Part shown: positions 10,563-19,347 of the stretch, one piece after another
Layout: the number at the start of each line of letters is the position of its first letter
How positions within the stretch are numbered: the first letter of the stretch is position 1
DNA from: Rhizobium sp. CSW-27
GTDB taxonomy: Bacteria; Pseudomonadota; Alphaproteobacteria; Rhizobiales; Rhizobiaceae
Direction of reading: 5' to 3'
DNA length: 64,000 nucleotides
NCBI RefSeq assembly: GCF_018760785.1
Contig: NZ_JAHHZO010000005.1
Coordinates: forward strand, 248,001-312,000
Position numbers and translations under genes: made by a program
Notes under the pieces: generated by a model
What the model saw: the letters and a program-made list of their open reading frames with translations, nothing else
The model's database searches: none
Told to the model about the DNA's origin: nothing

Positions 10563-12127
10563 GCGTGACCGAAACCATCACTGTCTTCGTTCCCCGGGAT
10601 GCGGCAGCCCTTGCCGTTGGTGCCGACAAGGTGGCGGCGGCCATCGAGCGGGAGGCCAAGGCCCGCAATCTCGATGTCCATATCGTCCGCAACGGCTCAC
10701 GCGGCATGCTGTGGCTGGAAGTGCTGGTCGAGGTGCGCACCGCGCAGGGCCGGGTCGCCTATGGCCCGGTGACGCCGAAGGACGTGCCTTCCCTGTTCGA
10801 GGCCGGATTTCTGACCGGCGGCGCTCATCCGCTCGGCCACGGGCTCACCAAGGAGATTCCGTTCCTGAAGGGACAGACCCGGCTGACCTTCGCGCGCTGT
10901 GGCGTGACGGATCCCCTGTCGCTCGAGGATTACCGCCATTACCAGGGGCTGAAAGGGCTGGAACAGGCGATTGCCATGCCGCCGGCCGAGATCGTCAGCC
11001 AAGTCACCGACAGCGGCCTGCGTGGCCGCGGCGGCGCGGGCTTTCCGACCGGCATCAAGTGGAAGACGGTGGCCGATGCCACGGCCGATCAGAAATACAT
11101 CGTCTGCAATGCCGATGAGGGCGACAGCGGCACCTTTGCCGACCGGATGATCATGGAGGGCGACCCCTTCGTGCTGATCGAAGGCATGGCGATTGCCGGC
11201 ATCGCAGTCGGCGCCACCAAGGGCTATGTCTACACCCGTTCCGAATATCCGCATGCGTTTGCCATCATGGAAGAGGCGATTGCAATTGCCCGGCGCGAGG
11301 GGATCCTCGGTCCGTCCGTGCTGGGTTCGGCTTACGCGTTTGACATGGAAGTCCGCATGGGCGCCGGTGCCTATGTCTGCGGCGAGGAAACCTCGCTTTT
11401 GAACAGCCTGGAAGGCAAGCGCGGTATCGTGCGTGCCAAGCCGCCGCTTCCGGCGTTGCAGGGCCTGTTCGGCAAACCGACCGTCGTCAACAATGTCATG
11501 TCGCTCGCCACGATCCCCGTCATCATGGACCGCGGCGCTTCGTTCTACCGGGATTTCGGCGTCGGCCGTTCACATGGCACGATCCCGATCCAGCTTGCCG
11601 GCAATCTGAAGCATGGCGGGCTTTACGAGACCGCCTTCGGCCTGCCGCTCGGCCAGCTGATCAACGAGATCGGTGGCGGCACCATCTCCGGGCGCCCGGT
11701 CAAGGCGGTGCAGGTCGGTGGACCGCTTGGCGCCTATTTCCCGCCGTCGCTGTTCGACACCATCTTCGATTACGAGGCCTTCACCGCTGCCGGTGGTCTC
11801 ATCGGCCATGCGGGCATCGTGGTGTTCGATGATACGGTCGACATGCTGAACCAGGCGCGGTTCGCCATGGAGTTCTGTGCGGTCGAAAGCTGCGGCAAGT
11901 GCACGCCCTGCCGCATCGGCTCGACGCGCGGCGTCGAGACGGTGGACAAGATCGCCCGCGGCATCGAGCCTGAGAAGAACAAGGTGCTGCTTGAAGACCT
12001 TTGCAACACCATGAAATTCGGCTCGCTCTGTGCGCTCGGCGGTTTCACGCCTTATCCGGTCATGAGCGCCATGACGCATTTCCCGGATGATTTTGCGCCG
12101 GTGCCGGTCCGGGAGGCTGCGGAGTAA
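10559..12127 (+). CDS. fdsB: NAD+-dependent formate dehydrogenase beta subunit (NADH-binding)
   Basis: NuoF-like diaphorase subunit, 522 residues. It starts with a thioredoxin-like domain of about 120 residues. The FMN/NADH module then carries GRGGAGFPTGIKWKTV, CNADEGDSGTFADR and GAYVCGEETSLLNSLEGKRG. The C-terminal [4Fe-4S] site is ESCGKCTPCRIGSTRG with the distal Cys later in the helix bundle (LCALGGFTP). It reduces NAD+ with electrons from formate. The next gene, fdsA, is separated by 270 bp containing a large inverted repeat, an unusual break in this operon. Confidence 0.95.
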   Translation: MSVTETITVFVPRDAAALAVGADKVAAAIEREAKARNLDVHIVRNGSRGMLWLEVLVEVRTAQGRVAYGPVTPKDVPSLFEAGFLTGGAHPLGHGLTKEIPFLKGQTRLTFARCGVTDPLSLEDYRHYQGLKGLEQAIAMPPAEIVSQVTDSGLRGRGGAGFPTGIKWKTVADATADQKYIVCNADEGDSGTFADRMIMEGDPFVLIEGMAIAGIAVGATKGYVYTRSEYPHAFAIMEEAIAIARREGILGPSVLGSAYAFDMEVRMGAGAYVCGEETSLLNSLEGKRGIVRAKPPLPALQGLFGKPTVVNNVMSLATIPVIMDRGASFYRDFGVGRSHGTIPIQLAGNLKHGGLYETAFGLPLGQLINEIGGGTISGRPVKAVQVGGPLGAYFPPSLFDTIFDYEAFTAAGGLIGHAGIVVFDDTVDMLNQARFAMEFCAVESCGKCTPCRIGSTRGVETVDKIARGIEPEKNKVLLEDLCNTMKFGSLCALGGFTPYPVMSAMTHFPDDFAPVPVREAAE

Positions 12128-12155
12128 TGCACGACATATCGCTCAGCATCCGAAA

Positions 12156-12343
12156 TACCCCCCTCTGTCCTGCCGGACATCTCCCCCTCAAGGGGGGAGA
12201 TCGGCAAGTGGCAATCGCTTCGACCAGAAGCACTCGTCGGATGACCTGGCCTGGCTTCACGAGGTTCATGGTAGCCGGCGAGGTCGCCCCCAATCCGATC
12301 TCCCCCCTTGAGGGGGAGATGCCCGGCAGGGCAGAGGGGGGTA
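12156..12343. repeat. Intergenic palindromic mosaic repeat (RIME/REP-like) between fdsB and fdsA
   Basis: Two 49-bp arms (12156-12204 and 12295-12343) are reverse complements with only two mismatches, separated by a 90-bp centre. Each arm also contains its own small palindrome built on ATCTCCCCC / GGGGGAGAT. This matches the style of Rhizobium-specific intergenic mosaic elements. It accounts for most of the 270-bp gap between fdsB and fdsA; the rest holds only the fdsA ribosome site. In the transcript it would form a long, stable hairpin inside the operon. No ORF inside is credible. Confidence 0.85.
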
Positions 12344-12397
12344 ACTCCTCGCGCCGTGGCCAACCCTTTGTTCAGAAAACCCGACAGGAGGCCATCC

Positions 12398-15280
12398 ATG
12401 CCCCTCGTTCCTGAAATCGACTACGGCACGCCCGCCTCGCGCTCCGACAAGATGGTGACACTCACCATCGATGGCCGCGCGATCACGGTCCCCGAGGGCA
12501 CCTCGATCATGCGGGCCTCGATGGAGGCCGGCATTCAGGTGCCGAAACTCTGCGCCACCGACATGGTGGATGCCTTCGGCTCCTGCCGCCTCTGTCTGAT
12601 CGAGGTGGAGGGCCGCAACGGCACGCCCGCCTCCTGCACTACGCCGGTTGCCCCCGGCCTCGTCGTCCACACCCAGACGGAACGGCTGAAGCAGATCCGC
12701 AAGGGTGTGATGGAGCTTTATATCTCCGACCATCCGCTCGACTGTCTGACCTGCGCCGCGAACGGTGACTGCGAGCTGCAGGACATGGCGGGCGCCGTCG
12801 GCCTGCGCGATGTGCGTTATGGTTATGAGGGCGACAACCATGTGAAGGCGCGCTCCGCCACCGGCACCATCAACGCCCAGTGGATGCCGAAGGACGAGAG
12901 CAATCCGTATTTCACCTATGACCCCTCCAAATGCATCGTCTGTTCGCGCTGCGTGCGGGCCTGCGAAGAGGTGCAGGGAACGTTTGCGCTGACCATCGAG
13001 GGCCGTGGTTTCGACAGCCGCGTCTCGCCTGGCGCGCACGAGGCCTTTCTCGAATCCGAATGTGTCTCCTGCGGCGCCTGCGTGCAGGCCTGCCCGACGG
13101 CCACATTGACGGAAAAGTCCGTCATCGCCATCGGCCAGCCGGAACATTCCGTCGTCACCACCTGCGCCTATTGCGGCGTCGGCTGTTCCTTCAAGGCGGA
13201 AATGCGCGGCGAAGAACTGGTGCGCATGGTGCCGTGGAAGGATGGCCAGGCCAATCGCGGCCATTCCTGCGTCAAAGGTCGGTTCGCCTACGGTTACGCA
13301 AGCCACAAGGACCGGATCCTCAATCCGATGATCCGCGAGAAGATCTCCGATCCCTGGCGCGAAGTCACCTGGGAAGAGGCCTTTGCGCATGTCGCCTCGG
13401 AATTCCGCCGGATCCAGTACCAGTACGGCCGGGAATCGATCGGCGGCATCACCTCGTCGCGCTGCACGAATGAAGAAACCTATCTCGTGCAGAAGCTGAT
13501 CCGCGCCGGTTTCGGCAACAACAATGTCGATACCTGCGCCCGCGTCTGCCATTCGCCGACCGGCTATGGTCTCGGTCAGGCCTTCGGCACGTCTGCCGGC
13601 ACGCAGAACTTTGACTCCGTCGAACATTCCGACGTGGTGCTGGTGATCGGCGCCAATCCGACCGATGGCCACCCGGTTTTCGGCTCGCGGCTCAAGAAGC
13701 GGCTGCGCCAGGGTGCCAAGCTGATCGTCATCGACCCGCGCCGCATCGATCTGGTCCGCACCCCGCATGTGGAAGCGGCCTTCCACCTGCCGCTGAAACC
13801 CGGCACCAATGTCGCGGTGCTGACGGCGCTCGCCCATGTCATCGTCACCGAAGGCCTGTTCGACGAAGCCTTCATCCGCACCCGCTGCGATTGGTCGGAA
13901 TTCGAGGACTGGGCGGCCTTCGTCGCCGAGCCGCAGCATTCGCCGGAAGAGACGGAAAAATTCACTGGCGTCCCGGCGGAAGATCTGCGCGGTGCCGCCC
14001 GTCTTTACGCCAAGGGCGGCAACGGCGCGATCTATTACGGCCTCGGCGTCACCGAACACAGCCAGGGCTCGACCACGGTCATGGCGATTGCCAACCTCGC
14101 CATGGCGACCGGCAATATCGGCCGCCCCGGCGTCGGCGTAAATCCCCTGCGTGGCCAGAACAACGTCCAGGGCTCCTGCGACATGGGCTCCTTCCCGCAC
14201 GAACTGCCGGGTTACCGCCACATCTCGGACGATGCCACCCGCGAAACCTTCGAAAAACTCTGGGGTGTCACGCTCAACAACGAACCGGGCCTGCGTATTC
14301 CCAACATGCTGGATGCCGCCGTCGACGGCACGTTCAAGGGCATCTACATCCAGGGCGAAGACATTCTCCAGTCCGATCCCGATACCAAGCATGTCTCGGC
14401 CGGTCTTGCCGCCATGGAATGCGTCGTCGTCCACGACCTCTTCCTCAATGAGACGGCGAACTACGCGCATGTCTTCCTGCCGGGCTCCACCTTCCTGGAA
14501 AAGGACGGCACGTTCACCAATGCCGAGCGCCGCATCAACCGCGTGCGCAAGGTCATGACGCCGAAGAACGGTTATGCGGATTGGGAAGTGACCCAGAAGC
14601 TGGCGCAGGCCATGGGCCTTGCCTGGGCTTACACCCATCCATCGCAGATCATGGATGAGATCGCCGCAACGACCCCGAGCTTTGCCGGCGTGTCCTATGC
14701 CTATCTGGAGGAAAAGGGTTCGGTGCAGTGGCCCTGCAACGAAAAATTCCCCAATGGCTCACCGATCATGCATGTCGATGGTTTCGTGCGCGGCAAAGGT
14801 AAGTTCATCCGTACGGAATATGTCGCGACCGACGAACGCACTGGCCCGCGTTTCCCGCTGCTGCTCACCACCGGCCGCATTCTCAGCCAGTACAATGTCG
14901 GCGCGCAGACGCGCCGCACCGAGAATGTCGTCTGGCATGAGGAGGACCGGCTGGAACTGCATCCGCATGATGCCGAACAGCGCGGCATCAAGGATGGCGA
15001 TTGGGTGAAGCTTGCCAGCCGCGCCGGTGAAACGACGCTTCGTGCGCTGATCACCGATCGCGTCGCACCGGGCGTCGTCTATACCACCTTCCACCACCCG
15101 AACACGCAGGCGAACGTCATCACCACGGATTTCTCCGACTGGGCGACCAACTGTCCGGAATACAAGGTGACGGCCGTGCAGATTTCGCCCTCCAACGGCC
15201 CGACGGACTGGCAGGAGGATTACGAGGAACTCAGCCGCCGCTCCCGCCGTATCGTCGGCAAACTGGAAGCGGCGGAGTAA
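12398..15280 (+). CDS. fdsA: NAD+-dependent formate dehydrogenase alpha (catalytic, molybdenum) subunit
   Basis: Catalytic subunit that oxidises formate to CO2, 960 residues. The order of domains is: N-terminal plant-type [2Fe-2S] (GSCRLCLIEVEG ... SCTTPV); the HxxxC-type Fe-S site of the NuoG family (YISDHPLDCLTC); a 2x[4Fe-4S] ferredoxin domain (CIVCSRCVRAC, CVSCGACVQAC); a further [4Fe-4S] (CAYCGVGC); then the molybdopterin domains. The Mo ligand is Cys384 followed by His385 (ARVCHSPTGYG), so this is the cysteine form and no selenocysteine is involved. The C-terminal dinucleotide-binding domain begins near PLLLTTGRILSQYN. The ATG at 12398 is preceded by CAGGAGG. An upstream frame extension into the repeat is not coding. 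Confidence 0.96.
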   Translation: MPLVPEIDYGTPASRSDKMVTLTIDGRAITVPEGTSIMRASMEAGIQVPKLCATDMVDAFGSCRLCLIEVEGRNGTPASCTTPVAPGLVVHTQTERLKQIRKGVMELYISDHPLDCLTCAANGDCELQDMAGAVGLRDVRYGYEGDNHVKARSATGTINAQWMPKDESNPYFTYDPSKCIVCSRCVRACEEVQGTFALTIEGRGFDSRVSPGAHEAFLESECVSCGACVQACPTATLTEKSVIAIGQPEHSVVTTCAYCGVGCSFKAEMRGEELVRMVPWKDGQANRGHSCVKGRFAYGYASHKDRILNPMIREKISDPWREVTWEEAFAHVASEFRRIQYQYGRESIGGITSSRCTNEETYLVQKLIRAGFGNNNVDTCARVCHSPTGYGLGQAFGTSAGTQNFDSVEHSDVVLVIGANPTDGHPVFGSRLKKRLRQGAKLIVIDPRRIDLVRTPHVEAAFHLPLKPGTNVAVLTALAHVIVTEGLFDEAFIRTRCDWSEFEDWAAFVAEPQHSPEETEKFTGVPAEDLRGAARLYAKGGNGAIYYGLGVTEHSQGSTTVMAIANLAMATGNIGRPGVGVNPLRGQNNVQGSCDMGSFPHELPGYRHISDDATRETFEKLWGVTLNNEPGLRIPNMLDAAVDGTFKGIYIQGEDILQSDPDTKHVSAGLAAMECVVVHDLFLNETANYAHVFLPGSTFLEKDGTFTNAERRINRVRKVMTPKNGYADWEVTQKLAQAMGLAWAYTHPSQIMDEIAATTPSFAGVSYAYLEEKGSVQWPCNEKFPNGSPIMHVDGFVRGKGKFIRTEYVATDERTGPRFPLLLTTGRILSQYNVGAQTRRTENVVWHEEDRLELHPHDAEQRGIKDGDWVKLASRAGETTLRALITDRVAPGVVYTTFHHPNTQANVITTDFSDWATNCPEYKVTAVQISPSNGPTDWQEDYEELSRRSRRIVGKLEAAE

Positions 15281-15290
15281 GGACGAGGTG

Positions 15291-16115
15291 ATGACGGACA
15301 GCCAAAGCCGTACGGTTCAGGAATGGCGTTTCCGGCAGGGGCAGATGGCAGACGGCCATCGCATCGTGCCGGAAGAGGTGCCGATTGCGCTCTCCTACGG
15401 CGGCTCGACCCATGCGGTGATGATGGCAACACCGTCCGATCTGATCGATTTCGCCTATGGTTTTTCGCTGGCCGAGGAGATCATCACCTCGGCCGCGGAC
15501 ATTCTCGACGTCGAACCGGTCGAGGCCGGTGCCGGTATCGATGTGCAGATCAGCCTGAGGGATGCGACCGCCGATGCGCTCACCGCTCGTCGCCGTCGCA
15601 TGGCGGGCCCCGTCGGCTGTGGTCTCTGCGGCATCGAATCGATCGAGCAGGCGGCACGCGACGTGGCGAGCGTGTCCGAGGCCCGCTTCCGGCTGACGCC
15701 GGCCATGGTGGCGGAAGCCGCCCGGCTTCTCGGCGATGGCCAGGTGCTGAACCGGGAAACCCGGGCGGTGCATGGCGCAGGCTTTTATCGGCCGGGCAAG
15801 GGTCTTTTTGCAATCCGCGAGGATGTCGGCCGCCACAATGCGCTCGACAAGCTGGTCGGTGCGGTGCTCCGCGCCTCGCTCACGGCAGGCGAGGGGGCGG
15901 TGGTCGTCACCAGCCGGCTGTCGGTGGAGATGGTGCAGAAGACGGCGCTGCTCGGCTGCCCCTATCTGATCGCGATCTCGGCGCCCACGGCGCTTGCGAT
16001 CGAAACCGCGCAACGGGCCGGCATCACGCTGATCGGCATTGCCCGCGGCGATGAATTTGAAGTGTTCACCAGGCCTGATCGTCTGACGACGGGAGAGACC
16101 AGTCATGTCGCTTGA
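15291..16115 (+). CDS. fdhD: Formate dehydrogenase accessory sulfurtransferase FdhD (FdsC)
   Basis: Sulfur carrier that passes sulfur from a cysteine desulfurase to the molybdenum cofactor of formate dehydrogenase, 274 residues. The reactive CxxC loop is visible as GPVGCGLCGIESI, and the C-terminal part has DVGRHNALDKLVG and VVTSRLSVEMVQKTA, typical of FdhD. The ATG at 15291 is chosen; a GTG one codon upstream is possible with the same GGACGAGG site. It lies 10 bp after fdsA and overlaps fdsD by 11 bp, so it belongs to the fds operon. Confidence 0.95.
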   Translation: MTDSQSRTVQEWRFRQGQMADGHRIVPEEVPIALSYGGSTHAVMMATPSDLIDFAYGFSLAEEIITSAADILDVEPVEAGAGIDVQISLRDATADALTARRRRMAGPVGCGLCGIESIEQAARDVASVSEARFRLTPAMVAEAARLLGDGQVLNRETRAVHGAGFYRPGKGLFAIREDVGRHNALDKLVGAVLRASLTAGEGAVVVTSRLSVEMVQKTALLGCPYLIAISAPTALAIETAQRAGITLIGIARGDEFEVFTRPDRLTTGETSHVA

Positions 16116-16449
16116 TCATACCGACGAGAAACTCGTCCGCATGGCAAACCAGATCGCCACGTTTTTTGCCTCGCAGCCGGAAGCGGTCAGGGTGGATGGT
16201 GTTGCGACCCACATCAACAAATTCTGGGAGCCACGGATGCGCCGCCGGTTCTTCGAGATGATCGATGCCGGGATCGGCGGTTTCCTGCCGCTGGTGATTG
16301 CGGCCTCGAACAAGATCAAGCGTCCGGGCAACCCAACCACCAATGCGGTCGGGCTTGGGGCGGACGCGGCAAGGGGAGCGCCGGGCGGCAAGGGCCCGGC
16401 TGCTGGCGAATCCCTGTCGGAACAAAGCGTTCCGGCGGGCGTCGTGTGA
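16105..16449 (+). CDS. fdsD: Formate dehydrogenase delta subunit
   Basis: Small delta subunit or maturation factor of NAD+-linked formate dehydrogenase. The N-terminal ~75 residues match the family (EKLVRMANQIATFFAS, HINKFWEPRMRRRFFEMI). The protein has 114 residues here; the last ~40 are low-complexity and rich in G, A and P, longer than the family norm of about 70-75. The start overlaps fdhD by 11 bp. It is the last fds gene; the transporter follows after 165 bp that may carry its own promoter. Confidence 0.88.
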   Translation: MSLDHTDEKLVRMANQIATFFASQPEAVRVDGVATHINKFWEPRMRRRFFEMIDAGIGGFLPLVIAASNKIKRPGNPTTNAVGLGADAARGAPGGKGPAAGESLSEQSVPAGVV

Positions 16450-16614
16450 TCGGTTCCGGCCCGGAAAGGTCCGGACAGGCCGGTCGATGCATTACATGCT
16501 GAGCGGACTGGTGGCGGAGAGGTCGTCAGTCGCACGTCATGCCTGACCCCGCGCATCCTGTGTGCGGGCGGGTGATTTCATTGTCCTGACAGTCCAAGAG
16601 GGAGGAGTTCGTCA

Positions 16615-18267
16615 ATGGCAATTGCAGGCGTAAGTGGAGGGGATCTGGCCGGTACCGGTCTTCTCGATCGGGAGCGGATCATAGCGAGACCCGGATTCAA
16701 TCGCTGGCTGGTGCCCCCCGCGGCACTTGCCATTCACCTGTGCATCGGCATGGCCTATGGTTTCAGCGTGTTCTGGCTGCCGCTTTCCAAGGCATTGCCC
16801 GCTACCGATCCGAGCTGCTCCGGCCTGACATTGATGGGAGCGCTAACAACCACCGCCTGCAACTGGCGCGTCGCGGATCTCGGCTGGATCTATACGCTGT
16901 TCTTCGTGTTGCTCGGCTGCTCTGCCGCCATCTGGGGCGGCTGGCTGGAGCGGGTCGGCCCGCGCAAGGCGGGCTTCGTGTCCGCCTGCTGCTGGTGCGG
17001 CGGCATTCTCGTTGCGGCACTGGGTGTCATGACGCACCAACTGTGGCTAATGTGGCTCGGCGCTGGGGTGATTGGTGGCATCGGCCTCGGTCTCGGCTAT
17101 ATCTCGCCGGTCTCGACACTGGTCAAGTGGTTCCCGGACCGGCGCGGCATGGCAACCGGCATGGCGATCATGGGTTTTGGCGGTGGCGCGATGATCGGTG
17201 CACCGCTCGCCAACCTGCTGATGACCACGTTCAAGACGGACACTTCCGTCGGCGTCTGGCAGACCTTCGTGGTGATGGCGCTCGTCTATTTCGTCTTCAT
17301 GATGGGCGGCGCCTTCGGCTACCGCATCCCGCCCGCCGGCTGGCGCCCGGATGGCTGGACGCCGCCGGTTGCCAAGAGCACCATGATCACCCATCGCCAC
17401 GTGCATCTGCGCGATGCGCACAAGACGCCGCAGTTCTGGCTGATCTGGGCCGTGCTCTGCCTCAACGTGTCCGCCGGCATCGGCGTCATCGGCATGGCTT
17501 CCCCCATGCTGCAGGAGATCTTCGCCGGTTCGCTGATCGGTCTGCCCGGCGTTGCCTTCGCGCAGCTTGATGCAGGCCAGAAGGCGCAGATTGCCGCGAT
17601 CGCCGCCGGCTTCACCGGTCTGCTCTCGCTGTTCAACATCGGCGGCCGGTTCTTCTGGGCCTCGATGTCCGACAAGCTCGGCCGCAAGAACACCTATTTC
17701 TGCTTCTTCATCCTCGGCATCGTGCTCTATGCGCTCGCACCCACGCTGGCGCTGATGGGGTCCAAGGCGCTGTTCGTGCTCGCCTTCGGCATCATCCTGT
17801 CGATGTATGGCGGTGGCTTTGCCACCATCCCGGCCTATCTGGCCGATATTTTCGGCACGCAGTTCGTCGGCGCGATCCACGGGCGGCTGCTGACGGCCTG
17901 GGCAACGGCCGGCATCGCCGGTCCCTTCGTGGTGAACTATATCCGCGAGGCGCAGATCGCCGCCGGTGTGGCGCCGGGTCCGGCTCTCTATACCAGCACG
18001 ATGTACATCCTCGCCGGCATGCTCGCCGTCGGACTCATCGCCAATGCCTTCGTCAAGCCGCTGTCGGACAAGTGGTTCATGTCGGATGCAGAGGTCGCGG
18101 CCCTGCAGGCAAAGACCGCTGCAGCCAATGCCGGCCCGACCGGCTCCTTCGGCATCGGCAAGGGCGGGCTTGATGCCAGGGCCGCACTGGCCTGGGCGGT
18201 TGTCGGTCTGCCGTTGCTGTGGGGGGTGTGGGTCACGCTGAGAAACAGCCTGGCGATTTTCGGCTAG
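16615..18267 (+). CDS. MFS transporter, oxalate/formate antiporter family
   Basis: Twelve-TM major facilitator of the oxalate:formate antiporter (OFA) family, 550 residues. TM1 begins WLVPPAALAIHLCIGMAYGFSVFWLPL, the usual OFA opening. Glycine-rich TM4-TM5 stretches (GAGVIGGIGLGLGYISPVS) and the inter-domain WFPDRRGMATGMAIMGFGGGAMIG follow, then a second half (NIGGRFFWASMSDKLGRKN). A C-terminal extension has a final hydrophobic segment (AALAWAVVGLPLLWGVWV), possibly an extra TM. GGAGGAG precedes the ATG. Placed just after the formate dehydrogenase operon, it most likely imports formate or exchanges oxalate and formate. No oxalate-degrading genes are in the window. Confidence 0.87.
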   Translation: MAIAGVSGGDLAGTGLLDRERIIARPGFNRWLVPPAALAIHLCIGMAYGFSVFWLPLSKALPATDPSCSGLTLMGALTTTACNWRVADLGWIYTLFFVLLGCSAAIWGGWLERVGPRKAGFVSACCWCGGILVAALGVMTHQLWLMWLGAGVIGGIGLGLGYISPVSTLVKWFPDRRGMATGMAIMGFGGGAMIGAPLANLLMTTFKTDTSVGVWQTFVVMALVYFVFMMGGAFGYRIPPAGWRPDGWTPPVAKSTMITHRHVHLRDAHKTPQFWLIWAVLCLNVSAGIGVIGMASPMLQEIFAGSLIGLPGVAFAQLDAGQKAQIAAIAAGFTGLLSLFNIGGRFFWASMSDKLGRKNTYFCFFILGIVLYALAPTLALMGSKALFVLAFGIILSMYGGGFATIPAYLADIFGTQFVGAIHGRLLTAWATAGIAGPFVVNYIREAQIAAGVAPGPALYTSTMYILAGMLAVGLIANAFVKPLSDKWFMSDAEVAALQAKTAAANAGPTGSFGIGKGGLDARAALAWAVVGLPLLWGVWVTLRNSLAIFG

Positions 18268-18300
18268 ACCGCCTCTCTCTGTCGAGGGGAGTTGCACGGG

Positions 18301-18328
18301 AAAGGCGGTCTTCGGGCCGCCTTTCGCC
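18301..18328 (+). terminator. Terminator after the OFA transporter gene
   Basis: An 8-bp perfect stem, AAAGGCGG (18301-18308) with CCGCCTTT (18317-18324), and an 8-nt loop containing TTCG lie 33 bp after the stop. With the A-rich left and T-rich right arms it can act in both directions, also serving the convergent asparaginase gene. Confidence 0.7.
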
Positions 18329-18355
18329 TTTCCGGCTCATGTCAGGGGGCTGACA

Positions 18356-19204
18356 TCAGTTCAGCCAGAGGTGGATCAGGGCGGCTTCCGGTGTCTCCAG
18401 GCCGCCATTTTCCACCCCGGTGCTCCACAGGCCGGCGCCGGCGGCATAGGTGCCGGGGGCAAGGCCGCCGGCCTCGCACTGGCTGACGGCGCGCAGGCGC
18501 TTTCCGGCGGCGACCCCTTCGCCCAAGGCCGCGAGGATGGCGGCATCCTCCATCGCCGTGCCCGAGCCGAACACCCGCAGCACCGCGCCGTCCAGAACCG
18601 ACAGCGCGGCAGACAGAAGCGGTGCCGGCATGCCGGGCGACAGCGTCAGGATCGCCAGCCGGCGTGCCGCATCGAAGCTGCTCCGGCGAGGCGCAACAGC
18701 CTGCGCCTGCGGCTGGGCGCGAAAACTGTCTGCGGCATGGCTGTCGTGCTTCACCAGGCCCGCGGCCGGCAGCAGGCGGCCGGCAAAGGCCAGGTGAATG
18801 CCCGCCCCCGGCGCCAGGGCGGCCGCGAGCGCCAGGTCGAGATTGCCTTCTGCATCGCCACCTTCGCCAAGCGGCACCATCGAGCCGCACAGGATGACGC
18901 GGCGTTCCTCGCCCGCCAGCGCCTGCGACAGCGCGGCACCGGTGAAGGCCATCGTGTCGGTTCCGTGGGTGATGATCACCGGCAGGCCGGGATGCTGACG
19001 GATGACCGACAGCATTTCGTTCCAGTGATGCGGGCCGACATTGGCGCTGTCGAGCAGGGGGGCGAAGACATGGGTTTCCAGCGTCGTCGCGGCCGGCAGC
19101 CGTTCTGCCAGCGCGCCTTCCACCAGTCCCCTGATCGGCGCAAGGCCGCCCGGTCCGGGCGCCATGCCGATAGTGCCGCCGGTATGGATGAGAAGCAGAC
19201 GCAT
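18356..19204 (-). CDS. L-asparaginase-like amidohydrolase
   Basis: Asparaginase/glutaminase-family enzyme that hydrolyses L-asparagine to aspartate and ammonia. The first nucleophile region is at the N-terminus (LLLIHTGGTIGM, threonine at residue 11). The second catalytic set is VIITHGTDTMAFTGAAL, followed by VILCGSMVPL. From the ATG at 19204 (GGAGAGG upstream) it has 282 residues, shorter than the usual 320-340; the C-terminal domain is compact. No signal peptide, so a cytoplasmic type I-like enzyme is likely. It stands alone between convergent and unrelated genes. Confidence 0.85.
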   Translation of the reverse strand: MRLLLIHTGGTIGMAPGPGGLAPIRGLVEGALAERLPAATTLETHVFAPLLDSANVGPHHWNEMLSVIRQHPGLPVIITHGTDTMAFTGAALSQALAGEERRVILCGSMVPLGEGGDAEGNLDLALAAALAPGAGIHLAFAGRLLPAAGLVKHDSHAADSFRAQPQAQAVAPRRSSFDAARRLAILTLSPGMPAPLLSAALSVLDGAVLRVFGSGTAMEDAAILAALGEGVAAGKRLRAVSQCEAGGLAPGTYAAGAGLWSTGVENGGLETPEAALIHLWLN

Positions 19205-19290
19205 GGGACCTCTCCGTAACATGCAGGGTGCTGCTTCCTAGGACAAGCCCGCCACCAGATCAACCGCCGCCGCCACGTCCGCCGAAATGC

Positions 19291-19318
19291 GAAAAGGCAG
19301 CGGTGTTTGCCGCTGCCT
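19291..19318 (-). terminator. Terminator of the cheW-like gene
   Basis: A 9-bp stem (19295-19303 with 19310-19318; AGGCAGCGG/CCGCTGCCT) with a 6-nt loop. Read on the minus strand it ends in a short T-run. It lies about 30 bp past the cheW stop. Confidence 0.75.
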
Positions 19319-19347
19319 GTCAGTGTCGCTGCCGTTCCCGGTGCCGC

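Noticed and set aside
12156..12343. CRISPR-like repeats
   Set aside because: Only two inverted copies with one unique centre and no direct repeat-spacer series; no cas genes nearby.
13541..13555. Possible selenocysteine formate dehydrogenase
   Set aside because: The Mo ligand codon is TGC (Cys384), not TGA, so no Sec insertion is needed.
12266..14638. 790-residue minus-strand ORF opposite fdsA
   Set aside because: Shadow of a GC-rich gene: no recognisable domain, biased composition, and fdsA covers the same bases with clear catalytic motifs.
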